A stretch of DNA of 64,000 nt. Origin: Aspidapion aeneum (lineage: Eukaryota; Arthropoda; Insecta; Coleoptera; Brentidae). Of the stretch, positions 8,999-20,514 are shown one piece after another. Numbering within the stretch: position 1 is the first letter of the stretch; every line of letters begins with the position of its first letter. The DNA is taken from positions 22,013,043-22,077,042 of the forward strand of contig OY755040.1 of the NCBI GenBank assembly GCA_963576565.1. The letters run 5' to 3'. The position numbers and the translations under genes were made by a program. The notes under the pieces are model-generated. The model saw only the letters and a program-made list of their open reading frames with translations, made no database searches and was not told the origin of the DNA.

Positions 8999-10508
8999 AT
9001 TGGACAATAATGGATTCTACACCGAAGAAATCTCTCCTTCTTTAGTTGTAAGCCATTATCATACTATGTACATACCTTTTAATATGACAAAAATTAAAAC
9101 GTCTCTAAGCCAACTTTTTACTACTAATTCCCTATTTTTATCCCCTTTAGTCAATCAAGTTAATAATACTTTATTAAAAATACAATTTCAATTCCTTGAA
9201 TCATGCTTAAACGATACGTACAATACTTATGAAAAACTAAATTCTTTAGAAAACAATGAACTTAGAAAGAAACGTGGTTTATTCAACCTACTGGGAAGCG
9301 GTATTAAATTTGTCACAGGAAACCTAGATAATACCGACCTAGACACAATAACGCAGAACTTACAAATACTGAAACAAAATCAAATTAACACGATGCACAA
9401 GATAAATGACCTTAGTTCATTTGCCGGGAATATTATAAACAAATTCCAGGAAAATGTAAACATTATAAATAAAAACGCAAAATGCATTCGCTTCGAAATT
9501 TTAAAATTGAATAATGAAATCACGTTATTACTCAGTATGCAAAACCAAATTTTACAAATCTCAAAACTAAACAAATTTTTGGAAAAAATGCTGAGAATGA
9601 TATCTTTTGCGCATCTGCAAACTTTAGATTTAGAAATTTTGAATGTCAATGAAATTAGGGAAATTTGGCAATATTTGACAGCTCATTATCCAAAAAATTC
9701 TCTATGGCCACTAAAACACCTGTCAGAATTAACTCTTATATGTAAAACTGGCCTTATTCTGTTAAAAGATATGTCAATCATTGTAGTGAAAATACCAATC
9801 TTTGAAAAATATTCTTGTAGTCTTAAGATAGTTTATCCAATACCTAATAATGAATCAAAAATATTAATTAGCCCCAGTAAATACTATTGTAACAATTTAT
9901 GGTATCAGCAATGCTCTGAAATTAACTCAAATTGGATTTGTTTCAACCCCATTGCACATAGTTGCCTTTTACCAAAAAATTGCCCTTTCGCCACAGTAAA
10001 AAATAATTTTCAAATTCACACTTTAACTTATAAAAGTGGTCTACTTTTCTGTACAAAAAACTCCGAAACAATTTACGAAAATTGCTTCCAGTTTCGGAAA
10101 ACCACACTTCAAAACTGTTATCTTATTAACAGCCAGTGTGACATAATAATTAATCAAAATAAATATTCATTATCAATAAATAACATTTCTGTTTCATTGC
10201 CAGATATAATAAAGCTTCCTGAAACAAACTTGTCTATCAATTTGCAGATAAGACATTTAGAAAACCCGCAAAAAATGCAGGAAGACCTTTTGGATCCTTT
10301 AGTCCTACAGGAACTTAATTTTGAAAGCCAAAATTACATTATCTTAACTTTATGTTTGGCAGTAATCTTGATATTTATTTTTATTTTCTATTTTTGGCGA
10401 AAACAAAAAACCTCAAAGACAAAAAATATTCCCTTAAGGGTTCTCCAAAAACTCATCAACGAGGACGTTGACGAAACTAAGGGTGGAGGAGTAATATCCC
10501 TGGAATAA
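8907..10508 (+). CDS. env: Envelope-like protein of the errantivirus-type element
   Basis: Open frame of about 530 codons, with no stop until 10506-10508, sixteen bases into the 3' LTR. It resembles the envelope proteins of errantiviruses, which are related to the F fusion proteins of baculoviruses. A furin-like site RKKR is at 9264-9275, followed by a glycine-containing hydrophobic stretch as in fusion peptides. A long helical N/I/L-rich region and a cysteine-rich middle part follow. A transmembrane segment of about 22 residues (10333-10400) precedes a basic cytoplasmic tail. No signal peptide is encoded in the contiguous frame and the first ATG (9066) lies inside the mature region. Start and signal sequence probably come from an upstream exon (see 8981-8990). 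Function is inferred and no assay-level claim is made. Confidence 0.8.
   Translation, partial: KDSGKNLNHSRFLILSLLTLTNLNQALQVNRLDNNGFYTEEISPSLVVSHYHTMYIPFNMTKIKTSLSQLFTTNSLFLSPLVNQVNNTLLKIQFQFLESCLNDTYNTYEKLNSLENNELRKKRGLFNLLGSGIKFVTGNLDNTDLDTITQNLQILKQNQINTMHKINDLSSFAGNIINKFQENVNIINKNAKCIRFEILKLNNEITLLLSMQNQILQISKLNKFLEKMLRMISFAHLQTLDLEILNVNEIREIWQYLTAHYPKNSLWPLKHLSELTLICKTGLILLKDMSIIVVKIPIFEKYSCSLKIVYPIPNNESKILISPSKYYCNNLWYQQCSEINSNWICFNPIAHSCLLPKNCPFATVKNNFQIHTLTYKSGLLFCTKNSETIYENCFQFRKTTLQNCYLINSQCDIIINQNKYSLSINNISVSLPDIIKLPETNLSINLQIRHLENPQKMQEDLLDPLVLQELNFESQNYIILTLCLAVILIFIFIFYFWRKQKTSKTKNIPLRVLQKLINEDVDETKGGGVISLE
8981..8990 (+). promoter_or_regulatory. candidate env splice acceptor
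   Basis: The sequence ggcccttcag ends in AG, after which GTC AAT continues in the env frame. The env frame has no ATG from its opening at 8907 until 9066, so a spliced leader must supply the start. Errantivirus env is known to be made from a spliced subgenomic RNA. The donor was not identified. Confidence 0.5.
10474..10489 (+). promoter_or_regulatory. polypurine tract
   Basis: The purine-rich stretch aaactaagggtggagg lies directly before the 3' LTR, where plus-strand DNA synthesis would be primed. Two pyrimidines interrupt it on its left side. Confidence 0.75.
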
Positions 10509-10706
10509 TAACATCTCATCTTGTTTGTAATAACAAATATATTGCTGACGCCGTACATTGAAGTTTATATATGCACCCAAATGGTCTAATTAGGCATCAT
10601 TATACTTTTACAAGTTGTATTGGTCATTTTAGTTATAAGTATTTTTTGTAGTCTTTTCAAATAAAAAGTTTTTTAAAAGCTACGTCACCGGACTTCGTAT
10701 TTAATT
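10490..10706 (+). repeat. 3' LTR
   Basis: 217 bp, identical by eye to the 5' LTR at 4372-4588. The env stop codon lies within its first 19 bases. It is followed by the CGCG duplication at 10707-10710. Confidence 0.95.
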
Positions 10707-10912
10707 CGCGTAAAGGTGCGACAAGACGCCTGGCGCCAAAAATTGTAATTCTCTGTGACAATGCCAACTAGAATAATTGCGACCGCAACAAGTAGTGAAA
10801 TGTTAAATCGGTGTTTGTTAGTGAGATGTATTATATTGCAACCTGACTTATATGATTTTACCTTGGCTTGGAATATCAGAAAGCCCACCAATAAACTATC
10901 TAAAGCCCGGTG

Positions 10913-11022
10913 CCCACCTAGGACTTTCTCGTGTCCGCGCACGCGTCACATGACTGTCGTAACATTTCATATTGAGATCATGTGACGCGTGAGCGGGCAC
11001 CCACGAGAAAGTCGTAGCTGGG
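10913..11022. mobile_element. 110-bp foldback MITE
   Basis: Nearly the whole element is an inverted repeat. The left arm 'ggactttctcgtg...cacgcgtcacatga' pairs with the right arm 'tcatgtgacgcgtg...cacgagaaagtcg', leaving a loop of about 30 bases. No TSD or coding sequence was seen. Confidence 0.65.
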
Positions 11023-11327
11023 AATCAGGTATAATATTGCAAGAGCATTTTTGGGGTCTACAAATTCTTCTTGTTCAAGTGGCATTACAAATCCTAGTGG
11101 GTTTTACCCTAATGCCCTGATTACCCAGAGCCCTCCATTCTGCACTCTCTGGTACGGTTTTTCGCCACTTTCGTGTCATCTTCGACAACATCTATCCAAC
11201 TTTTTTGAGGCCTCCCTCTTAATGTCCTTCCCCCAGGTCTACAGTTCATTATTGAAGTGTAAACTTCTTTAGGCGCGTTTAGCAGTTTTTGTGGGTAGTG
11301 AATTGAACTCAGCCGTCAGGCTCGGCT

Positions 11328-12000
11328 ATCCAGCAAGGGGTCATCAAATGACGTCTTTTTTTCGTCGAAAAGTGGTCATTTGGATGACTAGCAGGTCATC
11401 TACCAAAAAATGTTGTCTTTAAGGCGTCAGTTATTTGACGTCTATTCGTAGTGTTGTTTTTGACGTCTGAAAACGTCATATATTGGTCACTACCCACAAT
11501 GCAAACTTTGTCCAAGGGACATACACTCATACTTACATAGATGGTGCCCCAGTCAGTACTTGACCGGATTTATACGGAATGTGGGGGTACGTATGTAAAA
11601 TAAATTAAATATGTATTAAATCAAGACAAACTTCGAGGTTTCTTTCCCTTCAAGGTTGGGAGTGTAAGTCTAGGTTTAGGTCTATTTTGATCTGTACCTC
11701 ACAGCACACCGCTGTACCTGTTCCAGTACTTCCAGGTCTGTCACAGAAGAGTCACCTTCTGTGTCTAAGTTTCCTTCAGTGTTCTCAACTGCAGTTTGTG
11801 TCTATGTGTGTGTCTGATGTTCTAATTTGGTCCGAAATACGTCATATTGCTGACGTCTTTAAAACGTCTAAAAATGACGTCAATTTGGGTATGTCCTTTG
11901 AACGTCATTTTAAGGTCATTTACACGTCAGGTTAGAGACGTCAATGGTCATTAAAAATGACCTGTTTTTGACGTATAAAAAACGTGACCTTGCTACCTAG
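11328..12000. mobile_element. GACGTC-rich DNA transposon, copy 1 (non-autonomous)
   Basis: About 673 bp. The right end 'ccttgctacctag' and left end 'ccagcaagg' are a damaged version of the 14-bp inverted ends kept in the copy at 25044-25745. Both subterminal parts are dense in GACGTC, CGTCA and GGTCAT words in alternating orientation. The central part has no transposase. The same order of words is found in both copies. Confidence 0.75.
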
Positions 12001-12236
12001 GTATGTAACGCTCATTCGGGTGAAATCGGCTCAAGTCGAACAACTGTGAGAAACATTCAGCGAGTGATATAATGATGCAGATGAAGGCCAGTACACAGAA
12101 GAGTTCGGCTCGGTCCGCTTTGTAGAATATGTTATGGGCCAATATTATTAATTTCGCCTTTTTAAAATTTACACTTCTGCCGTGTCGTCTTAAACACACG
12201 CAATAATTTTTTTTTATTGCTATTTTTATCTCACCC

Positions 12237-12552
12237 CAGTGCCGTAGCTAGGCATAGTCAGCGTAGCATAGCGTTGTAAATGGCCGTGCCATATCAATTG
12301 TCTTTTAGTGATGTCACCCGTTGTGGTTCCCTCGATACCCATTCATTTTCAAACTTTAAATCGTACATCGATTATGCTTATTGGGCAAAGGCACACCTAG
12401 AAGGGCTTCGAGGCACGACCCCCCCCCCCCCCCCAAGGCTAAGATATTTTTAGATATTTTCCACATAATGCATGAACAAAAGCCAAAAATCGCATGAAAT
12501 ACGACAACATGCGGTCTCCCCTCTCCAAGATAAATTCCTGGGTGCGCTACTG
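12237..12552. mobile_element. CAGTGGCGYA-type MITE (hAT-like)
   Basis: The left end 'cagtgccgtagctagg' and the reversed right end 'cagtagcgcacccagg' match the ends of other copies in this window, notably 61100-61444, which has an 8-bp TSD. A run of at least 14 C sits at 12420-12434. No TSD is preserved here. Confidence 0.6.
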
Positions 12553-12965
12553 CAGGGTCAATTTGCGCCTATACCAAAACCGAAGTTGCTAGACATAAAA
12601 CTTTTAACCATAGAGGAATATATACTGGTTAAAATTTGGTTTAAATAAACATAAAAAACCTCTGATCGTACAACGTCGACGACCGTTTATTTTAGTTCTA
12701 AAGTTGAATATAAGTAAAAAATAGCGCCATTAATTAAACCGTCTAATTATTACGAACAAATTAAGAAGGACAACGCAACGCCTGCAATAAACAGCAAGGA
12801 ACGCGTGAAATGATTTTAACAACCAGGGACGTAATCATATAATTGTCTTGATAACCTGATAATTTGCTGTGTCGGCCTGCTTTGTAATCGAGTCTTCACC
12901 ACGTACTAACCAAATTTAAGAACCAGAGAGGCCGAGGACATAACGAAAATCTTTGGACATCGTAT

Positions 12966-13396
12966 TGTTACGGGTTCTCAACAATTATTAAAACTCGCAA
13001 ATGTCAAAAACGATACGTCAATTTTTTTCGGCAATTATGTACAAAAACACGCAGTTAAACTTACTAATAACTTGCTAATAATTCACTACTTTAATCGGCC
13101 TAACAACTTCGTGTTAATATCCCGCGATCACTACCGTTGGTTATCTTTGACTGACTCGATGCGCTATATCCGGCCCTATTTATAGAGTCGTCGAACTTTC
13201 CGGAATTATCCATCCTCTTTCAATTCACGCTTATACTAGCCTTTTCTAGAGCGCAGACCGTCCGAGCACGAGTGTGTCATAGATCACGCAACTAAAACCT
13301 AGACTAAGAATACGGCCATAAGATAAGTCAACCTAATACTACACTAAACCTAAATAAATTCTAACTATAAAATTTAAATAACTTCAATTTGTAACA
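12966..13396 (-). mobile_element. solo LTR
   Basis: 431 bp bounded by TGTTAC and GTAACA and flanked on both sides by GTAT (12962-12965 and 13397-13400), a 4-bp TSD. Read on the minus strand it has a TATA box (TATAAATA at 13184-13177) and a TCAGT-type initiator some 25 bases downstream. No internal element sequence is found on either side, so the two LTRs of an inserted element probably recombined. The parent family is not identified. Confidence 0.75.
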
Positions 13397-13400
13397 GTAT

Positions 13401-14454
13401 TATAAAGCAACCATAAATAAACCATAGAGTGCAAATCATTTGTTTGAAGAATGTGGGAAGGTGGTTGATGACCTGCTAAACGGCGCACATTGGGTGACAT
13501 GTGTTGATCTAGGGGGATTTAATAATTTTTTAAAAGTAATTTTAAAAAATAATACAGCACCTTAATGGTCGAATACCTGCAAAATACTAGTTTGTCATAA
13601 AAAACTCTAGACCAGAACGTCAAATACTAGCAGTAATTTTTAGATTTTTTACCGAGGTATGTAAACATACCAATAAGATTTCTTCAGGGTGGGCAACTTA
13701 GCTTACCTTGCCTTACATACTTAAATATACGTGGTTACACAGTGAGTGTCTGGGCTATATTCGGTTCAGACACCACACAATAAAAGCCGGCGGGCATGTC
13801 CATGTCAGACGATTGTAATGCGTCTGCTATATGGCTGACACTGCAATTTTTAGGTATGCAGGAAATATCGCAAGTTTTATGAAATTTATAAAGTCAACAT
13901 TTATCGGGAGTGTTGTTTACATGTAGGCCCTTATGGGATAGCCAAGCAACCAACAAATCTCTAGTAACTTAAAAGTTGTTTGGAACAGTCTTTCCCAACC
14001 CTGGCGAAACCCAATCATGTTCTTCTTGCGTGTGTGCTGGGACACTTCTAGCGTAACTACAGGGTGGCCCCCGGAGAATTTATACAAATCTTTCTCACTT
14101 GACTTATTTTCAACATAACACACTAGTTCCATAAATAACTATAACACCCGCGATGAGGAAATATAAAAACGAGCTGAGCGATGTATTTTAAACGGCCCTG
14201 GACGCTCGAGTTCTGCATTAGCGCCTGCGGCGCTAAATGTATCTGGTGTTCTTACAGTCACTCGAATTCATCTACCTTCTTATTATCTCATTTTTAACAA
14301 ACATGTTTAGTAGCTGTAATCACACCAGACAAAACATCCTTATCCAAATTCATATTATTTTAAAAGTTTTCCAAGAAATCCATAAATAGGAATCCAATAC
14401 TTTAAAAACAAAAACAAACTAAAGTAATTGTCAATGCTGGTTAATAGTCTAGTA
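13401..14454. other. no gene seen
   Basis: No frame or repeat could be recognised. A short palindrome 'tagcgcctgcggcgcta' is at 14219-14235. Confidence 0.45.
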
Positions 14455-14740
14455 AATGCTGGTAATCAATAGTAGCCATAGTGAATCCTGCTTGTTCTTT
14501 TGATTGATATCCGTCATATTTTGCTGTTAGTCTATTTGTTAATATTTTCGTGAAAAGCTTATAAATTACATTGAAGTGTGTTATACGTCGATAGCTTTTA
14601 AGGTCTGCTCTATCACCTTTCTTGTCCAGTTGTTTGGGATTATTTTTACTGTTAGTATTTTATTCTGAAGAATATGGCACATTTTTACCACCGTACTTGA
14701 GCATTTCTGCCGTTACTCCATCTTTTCTTATTTCAGGTTG
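14455..14740 (-). pseudogene. RTE-like reverse transcriptase remnant
   Basis: Read on the minus strand, this segment parallels the better kept remnant at 20820-21110: the 'VTAEMLKYGG'-type region near 14730-14690 and 'ILTVKIIPNNW' near 14640. Stops and frameshifts are numerous. It covers only the N-terminal part of an RT domain and ends near 14455. The clade is judged from the motif order. Confidence 0.55.
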
Positions 14741-15023
14741 TAGCTTTGAGTTTATATTCTTTATTTTTGTTTGGAGTTTCTTTATGCTTTCTCGCGATGG
14801 TTCTCTTTTTGTTTGGTATAATTCTGTATAGTATCGTGGTGTGATATTTTTATATTCTCTTTCACGTTAGTTTCTATGCCGTTTATATTCTTTATTTTAA
14901 TTATTTCATATCTACCTAAAGTCGGTATGCAAACACGATAGCTTGCTTAAAATTATTAAGGCTATCGTGGTCCGCCTGTAGTCTATGTTGAGAGTAATAG
15001 AGAAATAAAACCGAAAATAAAAC

Positions 15024-15530
15024 ATTAATAAATTTAGAAAAAAAAACTTTTTGAAAACAAGCTTTTATAAAATGGACTAAAAAGCATAAAATAATTGTTT
15101 GAGTGTTCTGATATCATAATAATAAAAGCGTTGAGCGTATTAAAAGAAATTTACCCGTTTTTGTTTTAGCCTTGTTAACTCGAAGTTTAGTGAAGGCTAG
15201 ACAATTTAACCCAACCCAACCCTACTCAAGCTACCCTTACATTTTTCTGATATGGATGGGCATTATTACGCCTGCTTCATATTAGGCAGATCATCCGCGA
15301 CCGGCAGTGTGTCGATTTATTTTGTCACATTGAAAAAGAAGAGTCGGCCCATCATCGGTTGTGGACGATCCACCAAATGCGCATAGAAAGGCATTTACCT
15401 AATACTAAATACGCCCATCGCTTTTATTATTATGATATCAGAACACTCAAAAAATTATTTTATGCTTTTTAGTCCATTTTATAAAAGCTTGTTTTCAAAA
15501 AGTTTTTTTTTTCTAAATTTATTTTTTAAT
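15024..15530. mobile_element. MITE with about 107-bp inverted repeats
   Basis: The arm at 15024-15130 (containing 'acaagcttttataaaatgga' and 'gagtgttctgatatcataat') is found inverted at 15419-15530 with few changes. About 290 bp lie between the arms, without an open frame. Superfamily not assigned; no certain TSD. Confidence 0.75.
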
Positions 15531-15769
15531 TTTTAGATTTGTCCAAGTTTATGTCTATAGGTTTCCTTCTCCTAGACAGGTTTCATTAACAGTGCTAGCG
15601 ACGCCCATTTCACCAAATTTTAAAATAGAAAAACACTGTGTGATCGTTCCCTAAAACTGTTCGGTATTATTATGATCATTATATGCAAGGATTAATTAAT
15701 TTTGGTCGAGATCGAACAAACAAAAGCCTTATCTCTTCTACGCCCCCCCCCCTTTTTAGTGGGAGAGCA

Positions 15770-16350
15770 TGTGAATTTTGAAATCAATCAGATACCTACG
15801 TGGAAGTCAGTTGAAAGTAATCAGAAAAACTCGTCATTAAATCGTCCATTTTAAATCCGCCATATTGAATTTTTGTAATTTGATCAAAAATTCGTAATCC
15901 TCATCTTCAAAAACCCCCAGATATCAATTTTGGTGGAAATCCGACAAACTAAAATTTTACCCCCTCTTCGCCCTCCACGTTAGGGGGGAGGTAGGCAGTC
16001 AGTGATACCACATTATTGGATTGTCATCGGAACTATAACGGTATGCGAAATTTGAAGTCAATCGGATACGTGGAAGTCAGTTGAAAGTAATCAGAAAAAC
16101 TTGACATTAAATCGTCCATTTTGAATCCGCCATATTAAATTTTGGTAATCTGATCAAAAATTCGTAATTCTCATCCTTAAAAACCCCCAGATACCCCCCC
16201 CCCCGTAAGGTAGGTACCCGATGAAACCGTATTATTGTTTTGTCATCGGAACTAAGACGCTATGCGAAATTTGAAGTCATTCGGAGGTTTGGAAGTTCTT
16301 CAAAAATGAGTTGCAAGATTTGATTACATACATACATACAGGTGAAGTTA
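15770..16350. repeat. 270-bp tandem repeat, about two units
   Basis: 'tggaagtcagttgaaagtaa' occurs at 15801 and 16071, with about 200 bp of matching sequence after each; a third partial unit ends near 16310. The stretch finishes with 'gtgaagttaaataaaagctt', an ending also seen near 19420 in related form, so both belong to one dispersed family. Confidence 0.7.
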
Positions 16351-16459
16351 AATAAAAGCTTGTAAAAAACAATAAAAATGCTGCAAATAATACGTATCTA
16401 TAAATACAGACCTCTAAAACAGTAATTTCGTTAACGTAGGTCATTAGTGTAGTGTGCAA

Positions 16460-19130
16460 TGATAGTTATAATATAATTATTCATTTAATTTGTCGGACAG
16501 CACGAAATATGTGCCAAGAAAGTAAGCATACACTAAGTTTATTGAAAGATTAAAAGTTATTGCGCGTACAATATAAATATTTAAAAGAAAGATAATTATA
16601 TAGATAATAACAATAACAATATAGATAGTGGTTATTTAAAATAATTAAAAAGCTATTTGTTCTTAATCATAACAATTAAACACCCACAATTTAACGCTAT
16701 GCAAATTGTAATTGATTCCAAGATTAAAATTGCTTTTCCAATAAAAAACAAAGTCAGTCAAGATAATTGGACTGCCTGAGGCCCGAGGGATGTTTTTTAA
16801 GTAACTCAAAGTTTATCTAAAAATAAAGAAAAACAAAAGCATTTAAATGTTCTTTCTGATTCTATATTTGTAAGCTCAAAAAAAGTATTTAATTGTGATT
16901 AATGAGTTTAAATAAGGGTACTTTACCCTTCTAAAACTCTACTTCGGAATGAGCTACGAAACTCAAACTTTGCACAGTCGTAGATCTTCATGGAGTTAAC
17001 AACCCCTCATGGAATTCCATAAAGTACTAAAGTAGTTACGAAATTTTAAAAAACGACAAAACATGCTGTTGTGCAATTTGTATGTAAAAACTCTAAATAA
17101 AACATTTAAAAAAAATCAATTCAAAGTTTTTCAATAGAAATAGAAAAAATACGCTATATTATATTATTCTGTTCTTAACTAACAGGACTTACAAAAAAAA
17201 GCCGGTAATAAAAATTTTTTGAAGGCCTACGTTTATACCTAATATAATTTTTTAAAAAGTAACCACAAAAATAGGCTCATATTAAAAATCGTTCTTATAT
17301 CGCTTTCGGGGGGCCGCCGGCCGCCCCCAGAGATGTAATCCGACCCAACAAAATATCTTGAATGAGTGATTTTCTGCTTTTGCGGCCAAGTATAAAGTAT
17401 ATAAAATTAAGAACTGGTCATTAGTATTATCGTAAATTACAAAAAAAAAATTGCCCTACCTAGGGGACCTCGTTAACAGCTTCAATTTTTTTTTATATAG
17501 CATACCTGTGGGTAATTGGATGGGCTACCAATTTTATAAGACCCAGTTATGCAGGAGCAATATTTTAGAAGATATAAGGCATAATCTAAAAACACATTTT
17601 GTCCCCTTGCGTCCCCTAGAAGCAAAATATATAATTTTTGTTGACAGCTAAAGAATAAGTGCGTGAAGGCCAATGTACGAGCCAAGCTTTTATTACTGTA
17701 GCTTAAACCATTCCGAATTACTCTAACCTTATTTTTTGACGGTGATAATTTTGGGTCTGTCAGCAGGTCAGGCAGTGTTGGTAGGATCATTAGTAATCGA
17801 TTAAAACAGTGTTGTAAAATCTTCATCAAAAAGCCCCGGACTATTAATTGCTACAGACAGAAAAAATTAGTCAAGGCGTCAAAATAAGTCCCAACTAATT
17901 TCACACAATGTGAAATTACTGTTTACGTTCGACAAAATGTTTTTCTTTTAAAAACGCTTGAAGAACAAGAGTTGATTCTTAAGTGCCAAGTGAAGCACTT
18001 CTTTTCAGCGAGTGTGAACTGACCACACTTCAAAAAATCTCGAGTACCACAAGAATTTCAATTTGAATATTCAATCTTTCGTTTTGAGACTGACTTTCTT
18101 TATGTTGTTGTGTGCTTTCCCATGGTCATACCAGAAGCGTTCAGGTCCTGAGTGCTAATTTATTTTATAGGAAGATGAAAATCATCGTTTACCTATTTTA
18201 CATGATTTATTTCAAATTTTTTAGATAAGTGAAAGTGAAAAGTTCCAAATTAAATTTTGGAGACTTTGTTTAGTGAACAATTTTATTTTTCTTATTTTTT
18301 GCCCAGAAATATCTTTAAAATATATTGTCGATCATTTTGGGGGGGGGGATTGATTCCCTTTGATCCCCCCCTAGAGTATCAGTTGTTATTAGTTTTTGAA
18401 TGCTTATTTAATTTACTGTGGTTGTGGTAATCACTTCGTTTTCGCGTATATGCCTTAATCAAGCAGCATGGCTCATTGAAGATGTCTAAAATCATTGAAA
18501 TCGGTTAAGTAGTTTCTGAGATAAGCAATAACAAAAAGAGCCCTTTTTCTTTACAGTAACAGAGGTTTTTTGGGAACTATTTTAGCCGATTTTCGTGGCG
18601 ATAGCCAACCTTTTTTGGAAGCAAGAAAGAAATTTACGTGGTGGATAGATACAGAAATATTTTCGACAAAATTTTAAAACGCGGACCAAAAAGATTTGCG
18701 GCTAAAGCCTGAACCATTTCCTGCAAAGTTTAGTTTGTTCCAACAAAATCGGTGCCATAGTTCTAAAGTTATAACAAAAAACAGTTTGTCCCGTCTCCCC
18801 TTGTGCGCACGCCTATGTGAATAATTAACCCAAATAATAATTTAAACACGTTTAGCGTCTACAAAACTTCATGTTTTACAATATTTCGTATTTAATTTGC
18901 GCGTGAGCGACAGATCAAAATATTACAAAAATAAAACGCTTTGGGCAATGGAGTGAAAAATTTTAATAGGCGCCTTGAATTTCTGTCAACATTAATCCTT
19001 CTTATGCATTGTGTATGGCAATCCTATACAATAGTTTTATTTTATTACTTATCTAACTAAATGTTACTTATCTGAATCATTTATGGTTTAATATAAGTGG
19101 CTTACGTAGAAGTTGATCCTGAGTGAAACA
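16460..19130. other. no gene seen
   Basis: AT-rich sequence. The longest open frame (17482-17829, minus, 115 codons) shows no recognised domain and is probably chance. G runs lie at 17308-17320 and 18340-18349. Confidence 0.4.
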
Positions 19131-19141
19131 AATTTTTCGAT

Positions 19142-19440
19142 GGAACGGGTGGGAGGATATTTTTTTCTTATTGTTGTATTATCATCGGACCACTATATGT
19201 ATACCAAATTTTATTAAAATCGGATAACGGGAAGTGTGTCAAAAACATTTTTTTCTATAGAAGGGGTGGGGGTAGGGTTGGTAGGATATTTTTTACCTAA
19301 TATTGTATTGTCATGGGACCACTATGTGTGTACCAAATTTCATCCAAATCGGATAATGGGAAGTGTGTCAAAAACGCTTCACAAGATTTGATAGATAGTT
19401 AGTTAGACAGAACATCTGAAGCTAAATAAAAGCTTGTAAA
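19142..19440. repeat. 129-bp tandem repeat, about two units
   Basis: 'cactatatgt' with flanks at 19191 recurs as 'cactatgtgt' at 19320, each followed by an 'atcggataaYgggaagtgtg' word. It ends 'gctaaataaaagcttgtaaa', similar to the end at 16340. A shorter relative lies at 37270-37400. Part of one dispersed, possibly mobile family. Confidence 0.65.
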
Positions 19441-19745
19441 AAATAATGGATTCATGATGGACTCCATGCTATATTAACCTTAAGAATAGTTTTTTGTAAA
19501 GATCTCAGAAACGAAAGTTCCTACAAAATTCCTGGTTATAACACAAATGAAAAAAAATGTGCTTTACAATAATCCAAAAACCGCATATTGATTCCATTAA
19601 AAAGTTAGCATTTTTAAAATTTTTCAACTGTCAAAAAATGTTGACCAAAATTTAATTACCTGGTATACGAGCACGGTATCACAGCTGGTTACAGTATTGA
19701 ACATTATTTTACCTGAAAATTTCATGAAATCGGTACAGCGGTTAA

Positions 19746-19916
19746 GGGCCTGTCCTTAAATTACGTAACGCTTTAGGTGGGGAGGGCGTGAGTTTGGCCT
19801 TGTGTTACACTTAATGATTTTTTAATGTGTTTTTCTTGAAAATGCGTTACGAGGGGGAGGGAGGGGGGGGTTCAAAAATCCTGAATTTTTGCGTTACGTA
19901 ATTTAAGGACGTTCCC
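19746..19916. mobile_element. 171-bp MITE ending GGGCCTGTCCTTAAATTACG
   Basis: The left end 'gggcctgtccttaaattacg' and the reversed right end 'gggaacgtccttaaattacg' form inverted repeats of about 27 bp. TTAA precedes the left end and TAAA follows the right end, a TTAA duplication with one change, which would fit a piggyBac-type origin. A purine-rich core lies inside. A decayed relative is at 1425-1561. Confidence 0.7.
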
Positions 19917-20075
19917 TAAAGAGCTATCGTCTTACGGCAGAGATACCCACACACACATACTCAAGCCTATATTTTTAGCTGCAGTGTCCAGTTCTTCCAG
20001 GATTTTTATTAGTCCTTTTTTCTTGTCTGTTACTAAGGCGATATCATCAGCATATCTTAGGTGGTTTAATTATTA

Positions 20076-20514
20076 GATAGTTTAAGTTGTGCTACGTATT
20101 TTTTCGTAAGCATGAGATTTGACAGATACGCAAGCGCACTTCGTCACACCGTCGTCAAGGTCACGTTAGGAGCATACGTATTTAAGTTAGCTTACGGCAG
20201 TCTGCGGGCACCTTAACGTTATCAAAGAATAGAATTGGTTGATTGACCGATCGAAAAATGAGGCCTGGACGATAATTTCCGCTTCCAGTACAAAAGATTC
20301 TTTGCAAATATATTCCTGCTGTAGTTGAAACGATCAAAAACAAAATTGTAACATCAAAAAAACACAGTGCCGCATTCCATATTCTCTGATATTAGTAGAC
20401 TTGTTATGGTAACGTAAAAACGTTCAACAAACAAATGAACTCAATTTTGGAACAAAACGTAGAGCGCTTAACGTGCAGTTTTACGTAAAAATACGTAGCA
20501 CAACTTAAACTATC
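20076..20514. mobile_element. 439-bp MITE inserted into the RT remnant
   Basis: Inverted ends match at 33 of 34 positions, beginning 'gatagtttaagttgtgctac', with TA on both sides (20074-20075 and 20515-20516), as in Tc1/mariner-type insertions. Removing the element and one TA brings the two halves of the host RT sequence back into register. No coding sequence inside. Confidence 0.85.

Larger units (their letters stand above)
4372..10706 (+). mobile_element. errantivirus-type LTR retrotransposon, pol-deleted (6335 bp)
   Basis: Complete at both ends: two 217-bp LTRs, a primer binding site, gag, pol and env frames in order on the plus strand, a polypurine tract and a 4-bp CGCG duplication. The LTRs show no difference by eye, which argues for a very recent insertion. 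The pol frame keeps protease sequence but lacks the reverse transcriptase palm, most of RNase H and the integrase catalytic core. The element therefore cannot encode its own replication and should depend on a complete relative. Gag and env frames remain open. It belongs to the Ty3/Gypsy lineage of insect endogenous retroviruses. Confidence 0.93.

Noticed and set aside
17482..17829. 115-codon minus-strand frame
   Set aside because: No recognisable motifs, no conserved context.
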